Notes: generated by a model not told the origin, from the sequence alone. A stretch of 64,000 nt of DNA from Parachlamydiales bacterium (GCA_041671045.1 JBAZCF010000001.1:625630-689629); one strand, 5' to 3'. Positions 25,668 to 35,704 are shown, counted from the stretch's first letter. Numbers and translations are program-made.

Positions 25668-26903
25668 CTATGGCAATTTACAGGCGTTGGCGCCGGTTAA
25701 TTTTGAGATGGTTATCATGCTAAAATGGTATTCCAGAAGTGCGTCTAGATAGTCAGATTTGCATTCTGTGTAAGTTTTTTGCGTATCGATGAGTTCAAGC
25801 TGAGTGATTTTACCCTCATTAAACGCTTCCATGGTAATATGCAGGCTTTCTTCGATCTCCTTCAAAAGGCCATTTTGTATACTTAATGCACGGTTATAAG
25901 CGTTCAAAGCGCGTTTGTGTTCAATTTGTAGAACCGCAAAGTTTTGGTTACGTATGAGGACTGAGTTATATTCTGCTTTTTGAATTAGGGCTTGCATGCG
26001 GCAGATATTGCCTTGATTACGGTCAAAAACAGGCAGTGGAACACTCAGTGCAAGGACGAGGGCATGACCGTTGCAATTCCAATAATTCTTATATCCTGCT
26101 GTAACGGCGAAGTCAGGATATCTTTCTGCTAGCTCAGCTTCATAGCTATTTCTTGCAAGCTCTACCAAGGCCAAAGATTTTGCAATTTCCGGATAGTTGG
26201 AGATGTAAGCGCATAAATTATCGATGCAAGGGGGAGGTGTTATGCAGGAGATAGGATAGTTGATGATATCAAAGTCCACCTCGCAACCGTTCCATAGTAA
26301 GGCAAGGTTAAGTCTAGCTTGTTCCAGTTCTAACGCTAACTTATTACTATGCATCTCTTCATGACGCAGGGTTATGCCGGCTTTCTTGGTCTGAAGGAGC
26401 GTGATTTTACCTTGTGTGGCTAGATGCTGCGAGCTTTGGTAGGCTGTTTGAGCAAGCTGGAAGCTTCGCTGCGAATCTTTATACTTTTCTTGCAGAATAG
26501 CGATTGAGATAAATGCTTTCTCTAATCTTTCCCGCAGATTAGCTTTGGTCATCTCGTAGTCCCACTCGGCTTCGATGACAGCGCTATTGGCTGCGGCTAT
26601 TCTTTTGCAGATTTTGCCTCCGGTGACGATAGGTTGGGTGACGACAGCGCCGAATTCCATATCACCGATGCAGTCTTTACGTGAGCCGACCAAGTTGTCT
26701 GCTTCAACCCCTAATTCCGGGTTGGGATAAAGCGATACCTGGTAGGCGCCTCCGTTTCTGGCTTCTACTTCGTAGTAATCTATTGCAAGCTCAGGGGAGT
26801 TTTCACAGATGCGCTGCCATGCAGCTTCGATGTTATAGGCTAATACGGGAGAGGGGAGTAGGGAACCAAGGACTAAAAGGGAAATGGGTATTAGAAAACG
26901 CAT
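25668..26903 (-). CDS. czcC: Outer membrane channel of the metal efflux pump (CzcC/TolC family)
   Basis: 411 residues with a signal peptide (MRFLIPISLLVLGSLLPSPV). Two outer-membrane-efflux repeats contain long coiled coils (for example EKYKDSQRSFQLAQTAYQSS and ALNAYNRALSIQNGLLKEIE). It is the first gene of the czcCBA operon and forms the exit channel. Sequence identity to CzcC is inferred from order and family shape only; the class cannot tell the metal. Confidence 0.88.
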   Translation of the reverse strand: MRFLIPISLLVLGSLLPSPVLAYNIEAAWQRICENSPELAIDYYEVEARNGGAYQVSLYPNPELGVEADNLVGSRKDCIGDMEFGAVVTQPIVTGGKICKRIAAANSAVIEAEWDYEMTKANLRERLEKAFISIAILQEKYKDSQRSFQLAQTAYQSSQHLATQGKITLLQTKKAGITLRHEEMHSNKLALELEQARLNLALLWNGCEVDFDIINYPISCITPPPCIDNLCAYISNYPEIAKSLALVELARNSYEAELAERYPDFAVTAGYKNYWNCNGHALVLALSVPLPVFDRNQGNICRMQALIQKAEYNSVLIRNQNFAVLQIEHKRALNAYNRALSIQNGLLKEIEESLHITMEAFNEGKITQLELIDTQKTYTECKSDYLDALLEYHFSMITISKLTGANACKLP

Positions 26904-27102
26904 GATCTATCCGTGTCGAGTAAAAAATTAACTATCATTCATTGCATTATCAAGGTTTTTTTTCAAGGGAATTCCTAGGAGACCAAAAGGGGGATTTATT
27001 CATTTTTCAGATTATTATTATGACAATGTTGTCTTAATGTAATATTTAAACTATTGTCTTACAATAGAGTTATAAAAAATAAAAACATGTAAGGAGAATA
27101 TA

Positions 27103-27945
27103 GTGTTTGAAACTTTAGATAATCTATCGAAAGGAGCGGAATATGCATTAGGGGCAATGGCATGTGTTCCCGGAGCTAACGTAGCTTCTGCCGCTGCACG
27201 ATTTACCGTGCTTGCTCCTATGCAAACTGTGGGTGGAGCTGCGGGAGCAGTTTATCATTATGGACGCAGTTGTCTTAATGAAGGGCATAGAGCGGAAAAA
27301 ATGGAAGCTAAGGCTTACAAATGTATTGAGTATGTTGCACATGGATTTAGTAATAAAATACGTGCAGCATTTGATCTTGTAGGTGCAGGTCCCGTGATTT
27401 TTGGGGTATACGATGCTACGCGTTTGTTGGGTGTACATAATTTCCGTTTTGTGAATTATAACAAGGTAGAGGATTATGAAGGGTTAAATCTATTCAGAAA
27501 AATAGATAAAATCGCGCAAAAACTGGAAAAATTCCTTGGAATAGCAGCTTGTATTCCTGGAGTTCACATGACTGCAGCTGCTACTCGTTTTGGATTGGTA
27601 GGAACTACCCAAGTTGTAGGAGGGGTAGCCGGTTATTTGTTTAACCGTGGTTTGAGTTTATTTCAATCCGGAGATAAGGCAGAGCTGCTCAAAGCGCGTA
27701 GTTTCAAATGTATGGAATATGCTGCTCATGGTGTATTGAATAAAGTCCGTGCAGTCTTTGAATTTTTTGGTGGAGGAATTATTATATTCCCTGCATACGA
27801 TCTGACAAGAATGATGAATCTACATAACTTTAAAGTGTTAAATTATAACAGTGTAGACTCATATACTCGTCACCGTAGAAATGATGAAGCGGAATTTGTG
27901 AGTTATCCTAGAACTAGTGCAGATTATCATCCTGTACAAGTGTAG
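27103..27945 (+). CDS. Internally duplicated hypothetical protein
   Basis: 280 residues starting with GTG, 7 nt after AGGAG. The protein is a tandem duplication: residues about 8-128 (MACVPGANVASAAARFTVLA ... YKCIEYVAHGFSNKIRAAFD) match about 136-260 (AACIPGVHMTAAATRFGLVG ... FKCMEYAAHGVLNKVRAVFE). Each half has two Gly/Ala-rich hydrophobic stretches that could be membrane segments and a NFxxxNYNxVxxY end. I do not recognise the family. It has its own promoter region and stands alone before the palindrome at 27958. Confidence 0.65.
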   Translation: MFETLDNLSKGAEYALGAMACVPGANVASAAARFTVLAPMQTVGGAAGAVYHYGRSCLNEGHRAEKMEAKAYKCIEYVAHGFSNKIRAAFDLVGAGPVIFGVYDATRLLGVHNFRFVNYNKVEDYEGLNLFRKIDKIAQKLEKFLGIAACIPGVHMTAAATRFGLVGTTQVVGGVAGYLFNRGLSLFQSGDKAELLKARSFKCMEYAAHGVLNKVRAVFEFFGGGIIIFPAYDLTRMMNLHNFKVLNYNSVDSYTRHRRNDEAEFVSYPRTSADYHPVQV

Positions 27946-27957
27946 CGCAAATCTTAA

Positions 27958-27983
27958 GTAATGCGGTGATATCACCGCATTAC
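27958..27983. terminator. 26-bp perfect palindrome between convergent genes
   Basis: The arm GTAATGCGGTGAT is followed at once by its exact reverse complement. It lies 12 nt past the stop at 27945 and 18 nt before the end of the convergent outer membrane gene. A hairpin from either strand could end transcription of both genes, though there is no strong T-tract. Confidence 0.6.
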
Positions 27984-28001
27984 TATTCTTGAAGAAAATT
28001 C

Positions 28002-28931
28002 TTAGTATTTCAGCACAAATTTTGCTCCCACATAAGGCGCGGATCCGACTTCAAACCATTTTCCATTTTCTTGGTGACGGTTCGAAATCTTGACTTTGCC
28101 TGAAATCAGCCAACCTGCGTGGAAGTTAGCTTCTGCCCAATCACAGTTAGAATAGTTGATGAACGCTTCAGCTCCGATGGTACGGTAAGCAAAAATACCC
28201 ATTGGGAGGGGCTGGTCATCTCCGGTACGGTGGCGAGTGTCAAAGAACCTGCCGCCAACGCCCGCATTCCAGCAGCAATCATAGGTATAAACTGCAGATA
28301 CGTTGAGTGGGAATATTGCGTTGATTTTCCATGTGGGGTTGATTGTCCAGTCAAAACCTAGGATAGGGTAGACGCGGTCCATACGCATGCCTGTTTGGGC
28401 AAGCAAACCGAAGTGCAAGCCAATATTATTGCAATGAATGTCATAACGTCCCCAAAGCATCATATCGTAGGTCGTATAGTAGGTGAGGTCCCAATGGTCC
28501 ATATCGATGTTAGCGGCTAATCTACCTTGCCAGAACCATTTGGAACAGCGGCCTGTGAATCCGTTAATCCCTATGGTAAGGGTGTCCCAGTTTCTTTGGC
28601 TGAAGTAGGGGTTGGAAACCCAGTCGAAGAGAGTATGTGAATAACCGATAGTAGCTTGCGCGCCTTCGACAAGTTCTTTGTCATAATAGAAAGTTGCATT
28701 AAGGGTGACGTTAGATTGTCCGTAGTGCAGATCTTCATCTTCAAAGTGGTTTTTGGAGAGGGAGGATTTGCCTACAAGATCCGAGGAACCTTCAAGGGTA
28801 AAAGGATGTAATTTTTCAGGATTGATCAGTGATTCATCTGCGATAGACTGATCTTCGATGGCTGCTTGTAGCGAGGAGACTGTCAAAATAGATAGTGTGA
28901 CAAGACAGGCAATATGGCGGAAAAGTTTCAC
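28002..28931 (-). CDS. Putative beta-barrel outer membrane protein
   Basis: 309 residues with a signal peptide (HIACLVTLSILTVSSLQAA) and alternating aromatic strands such as NWDTLTIGINGFTG and LWGRYDIHCNNIGLHFGLLA, ending in Tyr (VLKY), as beta-barrel proteins do for recognition by BamA. About eight cysteines are spread over it, which fits the disulfide-linked outer envelope of chlamydiae. I do not recognise a named porin family. It reads alone toward the palindrome at 27958. Confidence 0.7.
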   Translation of the reverse strand: MKLFRHIACLVTLSILTVSSLQAAIEDQSIADESLINPEKLHPFTLEGSSDLVGKSSLSKNHFEDEDLHYGQSNVTLNATFYYDKELVEGAQATIGYSHTLFDWVSNPYFSQRNWDTLTIGINGFTGRCSKWFWQGRLAANIDMDHWDLTYYTTYDMMLWGRYDIHCNNIGLHFGLLAQTGMRMDRVYPILGFDWTINPTWKINAIFPLNVSAVYTYDCCWNAGVGGRFFDTRHRTGDDQPLPMGIFAYRTIGAEAFINYSNCDWAEANFHAGWLISGKVKISNRHQENGKWFEVGSAPYVGAKFVLKY

Positions 28932-29019
28932 GATGTTTGCTCCAGGTAACGTTATCGAGTCGAAAAGAATGTAACATAGGTTGGAGACTTTTGCTTGTCA
29001 AGGCAATTTTTTACTAGGG

Positions 29020-30648
29020 TTATCTGGATAACACTGCTGCAGCTCCACCGGACATTCTTTGCAATTCAGCCTCAATATGATGCGGTTCCAAGGTGGTGAC
29101 GATAGTGTGCGTTCTGCCGTCTTTCTCTGTTTTCTGAATTTTGAGGTGGTTATGCGAATATGAAGCGACCTGAGTAAAGTGGGTGATGCAGACGACTTGC
29201 TGTTTATCACCGATGGCGCGTAATTTTTTGCCTACCAGTGAAGCTGTTTCCCCGCCGATGTTTGCATCGATTTCATCAAAGAAAAGGGTGGGGTTGCCGC
29301 CTAAGCCGCTAAGTAGGTATTGTAATGCCAGGACAAGACGTGACATCTCGCCGCCGCTTGCGCATTGACGGAGAGGGATGATTTTTTCACCTATGTTTGG
29401 CTTAAGATAAATTTCAACGGAGTTCTCGCCCCACTGGGTACGAGTGCATTTTTCCACCTGGATTTCCACTTCGACGTGGGGCATATTAAGGGTGCGCAAT
29501 TCTTTTGTTAGAGCTTGGCTGAGGGTAGCGGCCGTTTTTTTCCGTTGTGCGGATAGGGCTGCAGCCTTTTCTATCAGCTCTTTTTGCACTGTGTGGATTG
29601 TATTTTGCAGTTCCTCTTTGGCAGCATCGCTGTTTTCTAGTTTAGACAGCTTATCCTTAGCGTTGTTTAGGTATTCCAACATGGCAGAGACGTCATTGCC
29701 ATACCGTTTTTTTAGCTGGCTTAGCTGAGTGAGGCGTTTCTCAAGTTTTTGGACGCGATGGGGGTTATTTTCTACTTTAGCGAGATAATGCGAGAAAGTA
29801 TAAGCAGCTTCTTGCAGTTCGATTTCTGCATTTTGGATAAGTTGTGCTGTGTCTTGTAAGCTCTCATCGAGGGATAGTAGTTTTTCCAGGCATTTTCTCG
29901 TTTTTACAAGCTGGTTGAGTATGCTCTTAGGGTCATTTTGAAGGATGTGTAAAATTTCATCTGTATTCTGAGTAAGGTTTTCAGCGTTGATAAGGATTGA
30001 ATACTCTGCAAAGGCATCCTCCTCTTCACCTTCTTTCAGATTTGCGTCAGAAAGTTCTTCTATTTCGCGCTGGAGCGTTTCAATGATGCGCAGTTTTTCT
30101 TTTTCAGAAGCAATGAGTTCTTCCAATTGTTTTTGCAGGAGTTTTTCATGATGCCACAGAGTAGAGAATGCTTTTGCATTTGCCTCAAGTTGGCCGAATT
30201 TGTCCAGAATTTGACGATGGCTATCGGGAAGTGTGAGTTCTCGGGTCGCATGTTGACCCACGATATGTAGTAGGTGCGCTGCAATGATTTGGAGTAGGTT
30301 CTTTTGCGCTAGCTGATTGTTGATAAGACAGCGTGATTTTCCGCTGGCGTTAAGTTCGCGGCGTAGGATTAGGTATTCATCAGTATCGTAAGAGATGCCG
30401 CTGTTTTTTAACACTTCCTTCAATTCTTCTGTGAACGTCACATCAAAGGCAGCTTCTACCCAGGCCTTTTCAGTTCCATGGCGTAGGATATTGCTTTCAA
30501 AACGTTCTCCGCAGAGAAGCTTAAGTGCTTGCAGGACAGCGCTTTTACCTGCCCCGGTCTCCCCTGTGATGACATTTAACCCTTTCTGAAATTCTATGTG
30601 GGCGTTTTCAACTAAAATAATATTAAAGATGGACAAGTGTTTAAGCAT
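29020..30648 (-). CDS. recN: DNA repair protein RecN
   Basis: 542 residues, the usual length. SMC-like ATPase with Walker A GETGAGKSAVL (29-39), a coiled-coil centre (about 170-390), signature ASGGEMSRLVLAL and Walker B LFFDEIDANIGGETA (about 449-463). It acts in double-strand break repair with RecA. The gene is followed, 6 nt upstream on the same strand, by a small membrane-anchored protein gene, so they may be co-transcribed. Confidence 0.95.
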   Translation of the reverse strand: MLKHLSIFNIILVENAHIEFQKGLNVITGETGAGKSAVLQALKLLCGERFESNILRHGTEKAWVEAAFDVTFTEELKEVLKNSGISYDTDEYLILRRELNASGKSRCLINNQLAQKNLLQIIAAHLLHIVGQHATRELTLPDSHRQILDKFGQLEANAKAFSTLWHHEKLLQKQLEELIASEKEKLRIIETLQREIEELSDANLKEGEEEDAFAEYSILINAENLTQNTDEILHILQNDPKSILNQLVKTRKCLEKLLSLDESLQDTAQLIQNAEIELQEAAYTFSHYLAKVENNPHRVQKLEKRLTQLSQLKKRYGNDVSAMLEYLNNAKDKLSKLENSDAAKEELQNTIHTVQKELIEKAAALSAQRKKTAATLSQALTKELRTLNMPHVEVEIQVEKCTRTQWGENSVEIYLKPNIGEKIIPLRQCASGGEMSRLVLALQYLLSGLGGNPTLFFDEIDANIGGETASLVGKKLRAIGDKQQVVCITHFTQVASYSHNHLKIQKTEKDGRTHTIVTTLEPHHIEAELQRMSGGAAAVLSR

Positions 30649-30654
30649 AAGAAA

Positions 30655-31092
30655 TTACTGATCAAAAGTACTATTTAAAAGTTTTAAGAGAGAACCATCG
30701 CTGATGTCGCGCATATGGCCATTGGGATTCCAAAGTGGTGCGGAATAGATCAAATCGTTAGAGTCCACGGCTATGGGTGTAATTTCTATAGGTGTAGAGG
30801 CAAAGCGGTAGAGGATGATTTTGGTGAAGGGGATAGGCTTTGTAGTTTTATAGGCTTCCGAACCGATAGTTAAGGACTGATTGAGGTAAGTTAACAGCGT
30901 ATTTTGCTGTTCGAAATTTAGTGTATAGGCCAATCCGTTATGGAGAACAGCCGTGCCTTTAACATCATTGGGAGAAATATATTTTTCAGGTTGGTAGCCT
31001 GTTCCTATGTTAGGGATAAGTTTGATTGCGAAAAGAACTAATATAGCGGCTATTGCTATTGCAGACAGGTTGAGGATTTGGCGGTTGTTCAT
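30655..31092 (-). CDS. Membrane-anchored hypothetical protein
   Basis: 145 residues. One N-terminal membrane segment (LSAIAIAAILVLFAIKLIPN, about 9-28) is followed by an outside-facing domain with no motif I recognise. It lies 6 nt upstream of recN and is likely co-transcribed; a functional link is not shown. Confidence 0.6.
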   Translation of the reverse strand: MNNRQILNLSAIAIAAILVLFAIKLIPNIGTGYQPEKYISPNDVKGTAVLHNGLAYTLNFEQQNTLLTYLNQSLTIGSEAYKTTKPIPFTKIILYRFASTPIEITPIAVDSNDLIYSAPLWNPNGHMRDISDGSLLKLLNSTFDQ

Positions 31093-31252
31093 AATTTTTC
31101 CTTGTCGCTTGGCTCAGTTTGTTGAAATGCTAACGCTTAGAGAATATTAATACAAATACTGATTGCGCACGAATTGAGCGCATAAATCATCTGATTATAT
31201 CTTTGTAAATACTCTCACATTATAAACTCGAGCAGTTCCCCTACGCGACAAA

Positions 31253-32149
31253 TTAAATACTTTCATGGGATTTAAAATGCATCTTAGAAACAAAAGGTAA
31301 AGCTTCTTTTCCGTGCCGTTGAACAAATGTTTTAGCGGCTGTGATTGTTTGTGCTCCTGCCCCTTTAGGTAGGACAATACCAAACTCTTGAGATAGCGCA
31401 TGCAAACCGGAGATAAAAGCGTAGCGGGCAAGGATGGATGCAGCAGCAACAACAACATCTTGCTCGGCGCGATGCTGTTGTGTGAGGTTTACACTCAATA
31501 GTTTACGTTTTAATGCTGTTTCAACGACATGCTCGGCAGCAAACTGGTCCACCATAACATCCAAACAGTGAGTTTCCGTGACCAAGGCTTCAATAGCCGT
31601 TGCATGCGTCCAAGCTAGAAGATGGTTAAGGTTTCTGAACTGCGCATAAAGTTCGTTGTAACGTTTGGGCGTGACTTTAATGATATGGTGGGCACAAAGA
31701 TTTTGAATTTGCGGCGCGAGTTTTGTGATAGAGATATCATTGAGTTTTTTAGAATCGCATACTCCCAGTTTCAAAAGCGCTTGTATCTGCTCTGCTGTAG
31801 CATATACGCCAGCAGTACAAAGGGGGCCGAAAAGGTCCCCTTTGCCTGATTCGTCAATCCCGATATGGGGCTGCATATTTACTTTCACTTCAGGATGCGT
31901 AAATGACAGCGTTTCAAGCACCTCGGGCTCAAGGTAGAATTCGATAAATTCCTTAATATTTTTGCCCTGGATGACTAATTTTCCACTCGTATAAAGTGTG
32001 CAGGAGAGCCCCGTTTTCTTGGCGCTGAACACTGAGTAAGGCGGAGGGGGGGAGGCAAGGGAAAAACCCTTTTGGATAAGATCCTCCCTGAGTTTCTCGC
32101 CCTGACTGCTGCTGATCTGCGCAACAAAAATATTAGGTTTTTCTGCCAT
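31253..32149 (-). CDS. rnhC: Ribonuclease HIII
   Basis: 298 residues, typical for RNase HIII: an N-terminal substrate-binding domain (TBP-like, about 1-90) and an RNase H2-type core with GIDESGKGDLFGP (97-109), containing the catalytic Asp-Glu of HIII enzymes, then VCDSKKLND and the DVMVDQFAA segment. It removes RNA from RNA-DNA hybrids. In Chlamydia trachomatis the rnhC-type gene lies next to the rodZ-type gene (CT008/CT009, from memory); here the kdp cluster separates them. Confidence 0.92.
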   Translation of the reverse strand: MAEKPNIFVAQISSSQGEKLREDLIQKGFSLASPPPPYSVFSAKKTGLSCTLYTSGKLVIQGKNIKEFIEFYLEPEVLETLSFTHPEVKVNMQPHIGIDESGKGDLFGPLCTAGVYATAEQIQALLKLGVCDSKKLNDISITKLAPQIQNLCAHHIIKVTPKRYNELYAQFRNLNHLLAWTHATAIEALVTETHCLDVMVDQFAAEHVVETALKRKLLSVNLTQQHRAEQDVVVAAASILARYAFISGLHALSQEFGIVLPKGAGAQTITAAKTFVQRHGKEALPFVSKMHFKSHESI

Positions 32150-32160
32150 GTTTAGAGTGC

Positions 32161-33069
32161 CTATAGTGTGCGCGTAATCCCGAAGACAAACCCTTGAGCT
32201 GTTAAGCTGCGGACTTTCTCATTGAATTCGTTGTCAGGAACATTGTAATAGTTATGGTTGGCATTAGTGCCGACATAATAGCAGAAAAGAGTGAACCAGT
32301 CGAATTCTTTAGAAATTGTAGCGCGCCAGTCCACATAGTTCATATGATGGTAGTTGCGGATAGTTTGACGGCCGATATGCAGTTGAGTAGACCATGTAGG
32401 ACAGATTTCAAAGTTGCAGTTAGCTTCAATATAATTGGATCCTTTCGAGTTGCCATTTGGAGCATCAGCATCGCCATCGTGCCAGTTGAAGGGTGTGTAG
32501 CGATCGCAGAAGCCGAAATAGTTGGTTAAAGTCTGCCAATAGCGAACGTTGATCCATTCGTAGCCAAGTTCAACATAGAATTCAGCAGTGTTAAAACGCA
32601 CAGGATGTGCGAGAGCACTTTCGCCGCCGGGATAGTAGTAGAGAATAGCGCCTACATTATAGGTTAAGTTGGGGATGGATTTAGGAAACAGTTCCCCTTT
32701 GAAGCCTGAGTAGAAATCCAATTCAAGCGATGTATTGTTATAGTAGTTTGTTGTGCCGTCGACATTGGATCCGAAAGTACCTAAATAGAAGCCGCATGAG
32801 TGGCTGTAGTCAAGAGTTCCTTGGACAGCAGGCTGGCGCATTGTTTGAGAGATGCCGCGGAAACGATAGTCTGTGACAAAGGACACGGAGCCCTTGAAGG
32901 AGTGTGGAGACTTCTCTTCAGTTTCTAAGGATGGATCCTTAACTTCTTCTGCAGGTTCAATGGCTGCGGTCGATTCTGAACGGTCTTCATAGTAGAAGTC
33001 ATTATCAAAATAATCGTCTGAGTGCAGTATGGAGCAACTAAGTAGCAATGCAATTAAAATTTTATTCAT
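32161..33069 (-). CDS. TorF-family (TIGR02001-like) putative porin
   Basis: 302 residues with a short leader (NKILIALLLSCSILHS), an acidic linker (about 20-55) and then SFKGSVSFVTDYRFRGISQT, the mark of the TIGR02001/TorF porin family. Strand-like segments follow to the C-terminal VFGITRTL. It lies 11 nt downstream of kdpD and may share the kdp operon, so it could serve as an outer membrane entry path. That link is inference. Confidence 0.75.
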   Translation of the reverse strand: MNKILIALLLSCSILHSDDYFDNDFYYEDRSESTAAIEPAEEVKDPSLETEEKSPHSFKGSVSFVTDYRFRGISQTMRQPAVQGTLDYSHSCGFYLGTFGSNVDGTTNYYNNTSLELDFYSGFKGELFPKSIPNLTYNVGAILYYYPGGESALAHPVRFNTAEFYVELGYEWINVRYWQTLTNYFGFCDRYTPFNWHDGDADAPNGNSKGSNYIEANCNFEICPTWSTQLHIGRQTIRNYHHMNYVDWRATISKEFDWFTLFCYYVGTNANHNYYNVPDNEFNEKVRSLTAQGFVFGITRTL

Positions 33070-33079
33070 AAATAAACCG

Positions 33080-35704
33080 TTAAATTGGAAAAATCATAGC
33101 AAACACAGTACCATGTCCATTATTATCTGTAATTCTAATCTTTCCGTTGTGAATATCTACGATAGACTTTACTACTGTAAGACCTAATCCAATGGTTTCT
33201 TGCAGGTCGGAGGAAGAATAAAATTTATTGAAGAGCTGAGGGAGGATTTGCTTTGGAATGCCGGGTCCTTGGTCAATGACAGCAAGACTGAATTCAATTT
33301 CATTCGCTTCAGCTTTAATAGTGACAGGCGTATTTACAGGGGAATAAGTAATAGCATTAATGAGAAGGTTGTTGAGAGCAAGCTTCACCAGGTCATAATC
33401 GAAATTAAAATAGAGCGATTTATCAGGGACAATAACATCTATAGGACGTTTTTCTTCCCTCAAATTAAGTTCTTGAATGGAGTCTTCAATGAGTTGTTTA
33501 ATAGAATGGCTGCTTTTTTCAAAGTGCATGAATCCCGATTGAAACTGGGTCATGATAAAGTTATTGTCTACAATAACTTTTAGGTTTTGACTTGCAGTGT
33601 CTACGGTATCTGAAAGGACTTTCTCCTCTTTATTATCCGCAATTTTCTTGAGAGATTTACTTGCGCTTATGATTTTCTCAAGGGGCGCATAGACTCCCCT
33701 TGTCAGAGATTTAAAGATAGCTCCGTGGAGTTTTTCGACTTGGCGCGAGTAGTCCTGATTACGTATTTTTTCCTCAAACAAGTACCTTTCTAAATAGACG
33801 CCGAGTTGGTCGGTCACTGTTTGTAGAAAGTTCATTTCGTCAGTAGATAGGGGGCTTGATTTACTTGGATAATAGAGTAGTACGCCCATAGCTTCTTTGG
33901 AAAATTTGATGGGGAAATATAGAGCTTCAGCAGAAGGTAGCGTGTCCGTTGACCATCCGGCAGTTTTTCCATTGCGAAAAGCCCACAGGGCAGCGGAATG
34001 TTCTTTCTCCTGATTAAAAATTTCTAACCTGCTTTTTAATAGCAGCTGATCTTCAATGTTTTTAGGGAGAATATCAAACTCACCCGGAAAAAGTGTCTTA
34101 AGTTTTAGGGAGACGTTTAAACAAAGTTGTTGCAAGTCTGTCGATTTTGCGATGACTTTCATGATCTCATAGAGATTCTCCGTTTTCTGTTCACGTTGGA
34201 ATAAATAACGGTCTTTCTCCTTCAAACGAGCTGTAAGCATTCCCATGATGGTAGCAGCGATAAAATAGGTAATGATAAGGGCGAAATCTTCAGGATTTGT
34301 AATTGCAGGTTGGAAGAAGGGCGGAATAAGGAGAAAGTCCCAGCTTAACGCGCTGAGTATTGCGGCGAATAGGATAGGTCCGCGTCCAACGAATAAACTT
34401 AAGACGAATATTCCCGTCAGATAGATATATCCAACCGACTTATAGCCAATATAAGGTTCTAAGAGAAATCCTAAGAGCGATAAGATAATAACTGTAATAA
34501 ATACAATAATATAAGGCTTTTTAGGTATTGGGTACTTCACCTTATTAATAGCCTCAGGTTCATATTCACTTTCATCTACCCGTAGGACATGAATATCCAT
34601 GTTCTTATTTGCTTGCTCTAACTTACCAAGCAAGGTTCTCCCGAAGAAGGAGGAGAACGAAAAGCTCTTTTTCGGCCGTCCAATGACTATGCGGGTAATA
34701 TTTTTTTGCTGTGCAATTCTTTGCAACGCATCTGAGATTTCAATGTCATGCGTTGTAATAACTTCTGCACCCAGTTCTTGTGCAAGCTGCAAATATTTAT
34801 TCAAGCGAGCTTGATCTTTAGAATCTAGTTGGCGTCCATCGTCGACATAGACGGCAATCCACGGTGCATCAAGATTGAAAGCGATACGTCGCGTCGACCG
34901 GATCAATTGTTGCGAGGAGGGGGCGGGGCTGACAGCTACCATTAAGCGTTCACGAGTATTCCACTCCTTGCCGGGAGCAAGGACTTCATGCAAGTCGTGG
35001 TCAACTTTCTCTGCGGTAAAACGCAAAGCAATCTCACGTAAAGCTGTAAGGTTATCGACTTTGAAGAAATTTTCAGCTGCAAGTCTAGATTGATCGCCAA
35101 GATAAACTTTGCCTTCTTTCATTCTATTCAGCAATTCGGGGGGAGGTAAATCAATGAGCTCTAAAGATGTAGCTCTTTCAATGACCAAATCGGGGACTGT
35201 CTCCCGAATTTTTATTCCTGTAATGTTTTCTACTAGATCTTTGCGGCTTTCAAGGTGCTGAACATTCACGGTCGTATAGACGTCGATGCCTGCATCTAAG
35301 ATCTCTAGGACATCTTGCCAACGTTTTGCATGTTTTGATCCAGGGACATTTGTATGGGCAAGCTCATCGATGAGAACCAATTGGGGGCGCAGTGTAAGGA
35401 TTCGGTCTATATCTAACTCTTCAAAGACAGTGTCTTTATATTTTACCCACTTTTCTGGGAGGACCGGAATACCTTCTAAAACTTTTTCTGTTTCTTTTCT
35501 TCCGTGCGTATTGATAACACCTGCTAGGACAACTACCCCTTCTTTAATACGAGCTTGGGCTGCTTCAAGCATGGAATAGGTTTTTCCAACGCCTGCCGAC
35601 ATACCGAAAAATATTTTCAGTTTTCCTAACTCGCGTTTGGAGGCGGCCCTTTGCTTGGGTCCTGTTTCACTATCGGCAGAAGGCGTGGCATCTGGTGTAC
35701 TCAC
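33080..35704 (-). CDS. kdpD: KdpD sensor protein with lost phospho-acceptor histidine
   Basis: 874 residues, normal for KdpD (894 in E. coli). In order: KdpD N-terminal domain with Walker A GMSAGVGKT (34-42), a universal-stress-like domain (about 250-370), four membrane segments (about 400-505), a GAF-like part and a kinase core. The H-box reads SLTRGVYAPL where E. coli has SLSHDLRTPL, so the phospho-accepting His is Arg669 (codon at 33698-33700). The ATP-binding N-box (ALNNLLINAITYS), DQGPGIP and GLGLTVV are intact. No kdpE response regulator is in the window. It may sense without phosphorylating. Confidence 0.9.
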   Translation of the reverse strand: MSTPDATPSADSETGPKQRAASKRELGKLKIFFGMSAGVGKTYSMLEAAQARIKEGVVVLAGVINTHGRKETEKVLEGIPVLPEKWVKYKDTVFEELDIDRILTLRPQLVLIDELAHTNVPGSKHAKRWQDVLEILDAGIDVYTTVNVQHLESRKDLVENITGIKIRETVPDLVIERATSLELIDLPPPELLNRMKEGKVYLGDQSRLAAENFFKVDNLTALREIALRFTAEKVDHDLHEVLAPGKEWNTRERLMVAVSPAPSSQQLIRSTRRIAFNLDAPWIAVYVDDGRQLDSKDQARLNKYLQLAQELGAEVITTHDIEISDALQRIAQQKNITRIVIGRPKKSFSFSSFFGRTLLGKLEQANKNMDIHVLRVDESEYEPEAINKVKYPIPKKPYIIVFITVIILSLLGFLLEPYIGYKSVGYIYLTGIFVLSLFVGRGPILFAAILSALSWDFLLIPPFFQPAITNPEDFALIITYFIAATIMGMLTARLKEKDRYLFQREQKTENLYEIMKVIAKSTDLQQLCLNVSLKLKTLFPGEFDILPKNIEDQLLLKSRLEIFNQEKEHSAALWAFRNGKTAGWSTDTLPSAEALYFPIKFSKEAMGVLLYYPSKSSPLSTDEMNFLQTVTDQLGVYLERYLFEEKIRNQDYSRQVEKLHGAIFKSLTRGVYAPLEKIISASKSLKKIADNKEEKVLSDTVDTASQNLKVIVDNNFIMTQFQSGFMHFEKSSHSIKQLIEDSIQELNLREEKRPIDVIVPDKSLYFNFDYDLVKLALNNLLINAITYSPVNTPVTIKAEANEIEFSLAVIDQGPGIPKQILPQLFNKFYSSSDLQETIGLGLTVVKSIVDIHNGKIRITDNNGHGTVFAMIFPI

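Noticed and set aside
30395..30589. Plus-strand frame in recN
   Set aside because: Antisense to the conserved Walker A region of RecN.
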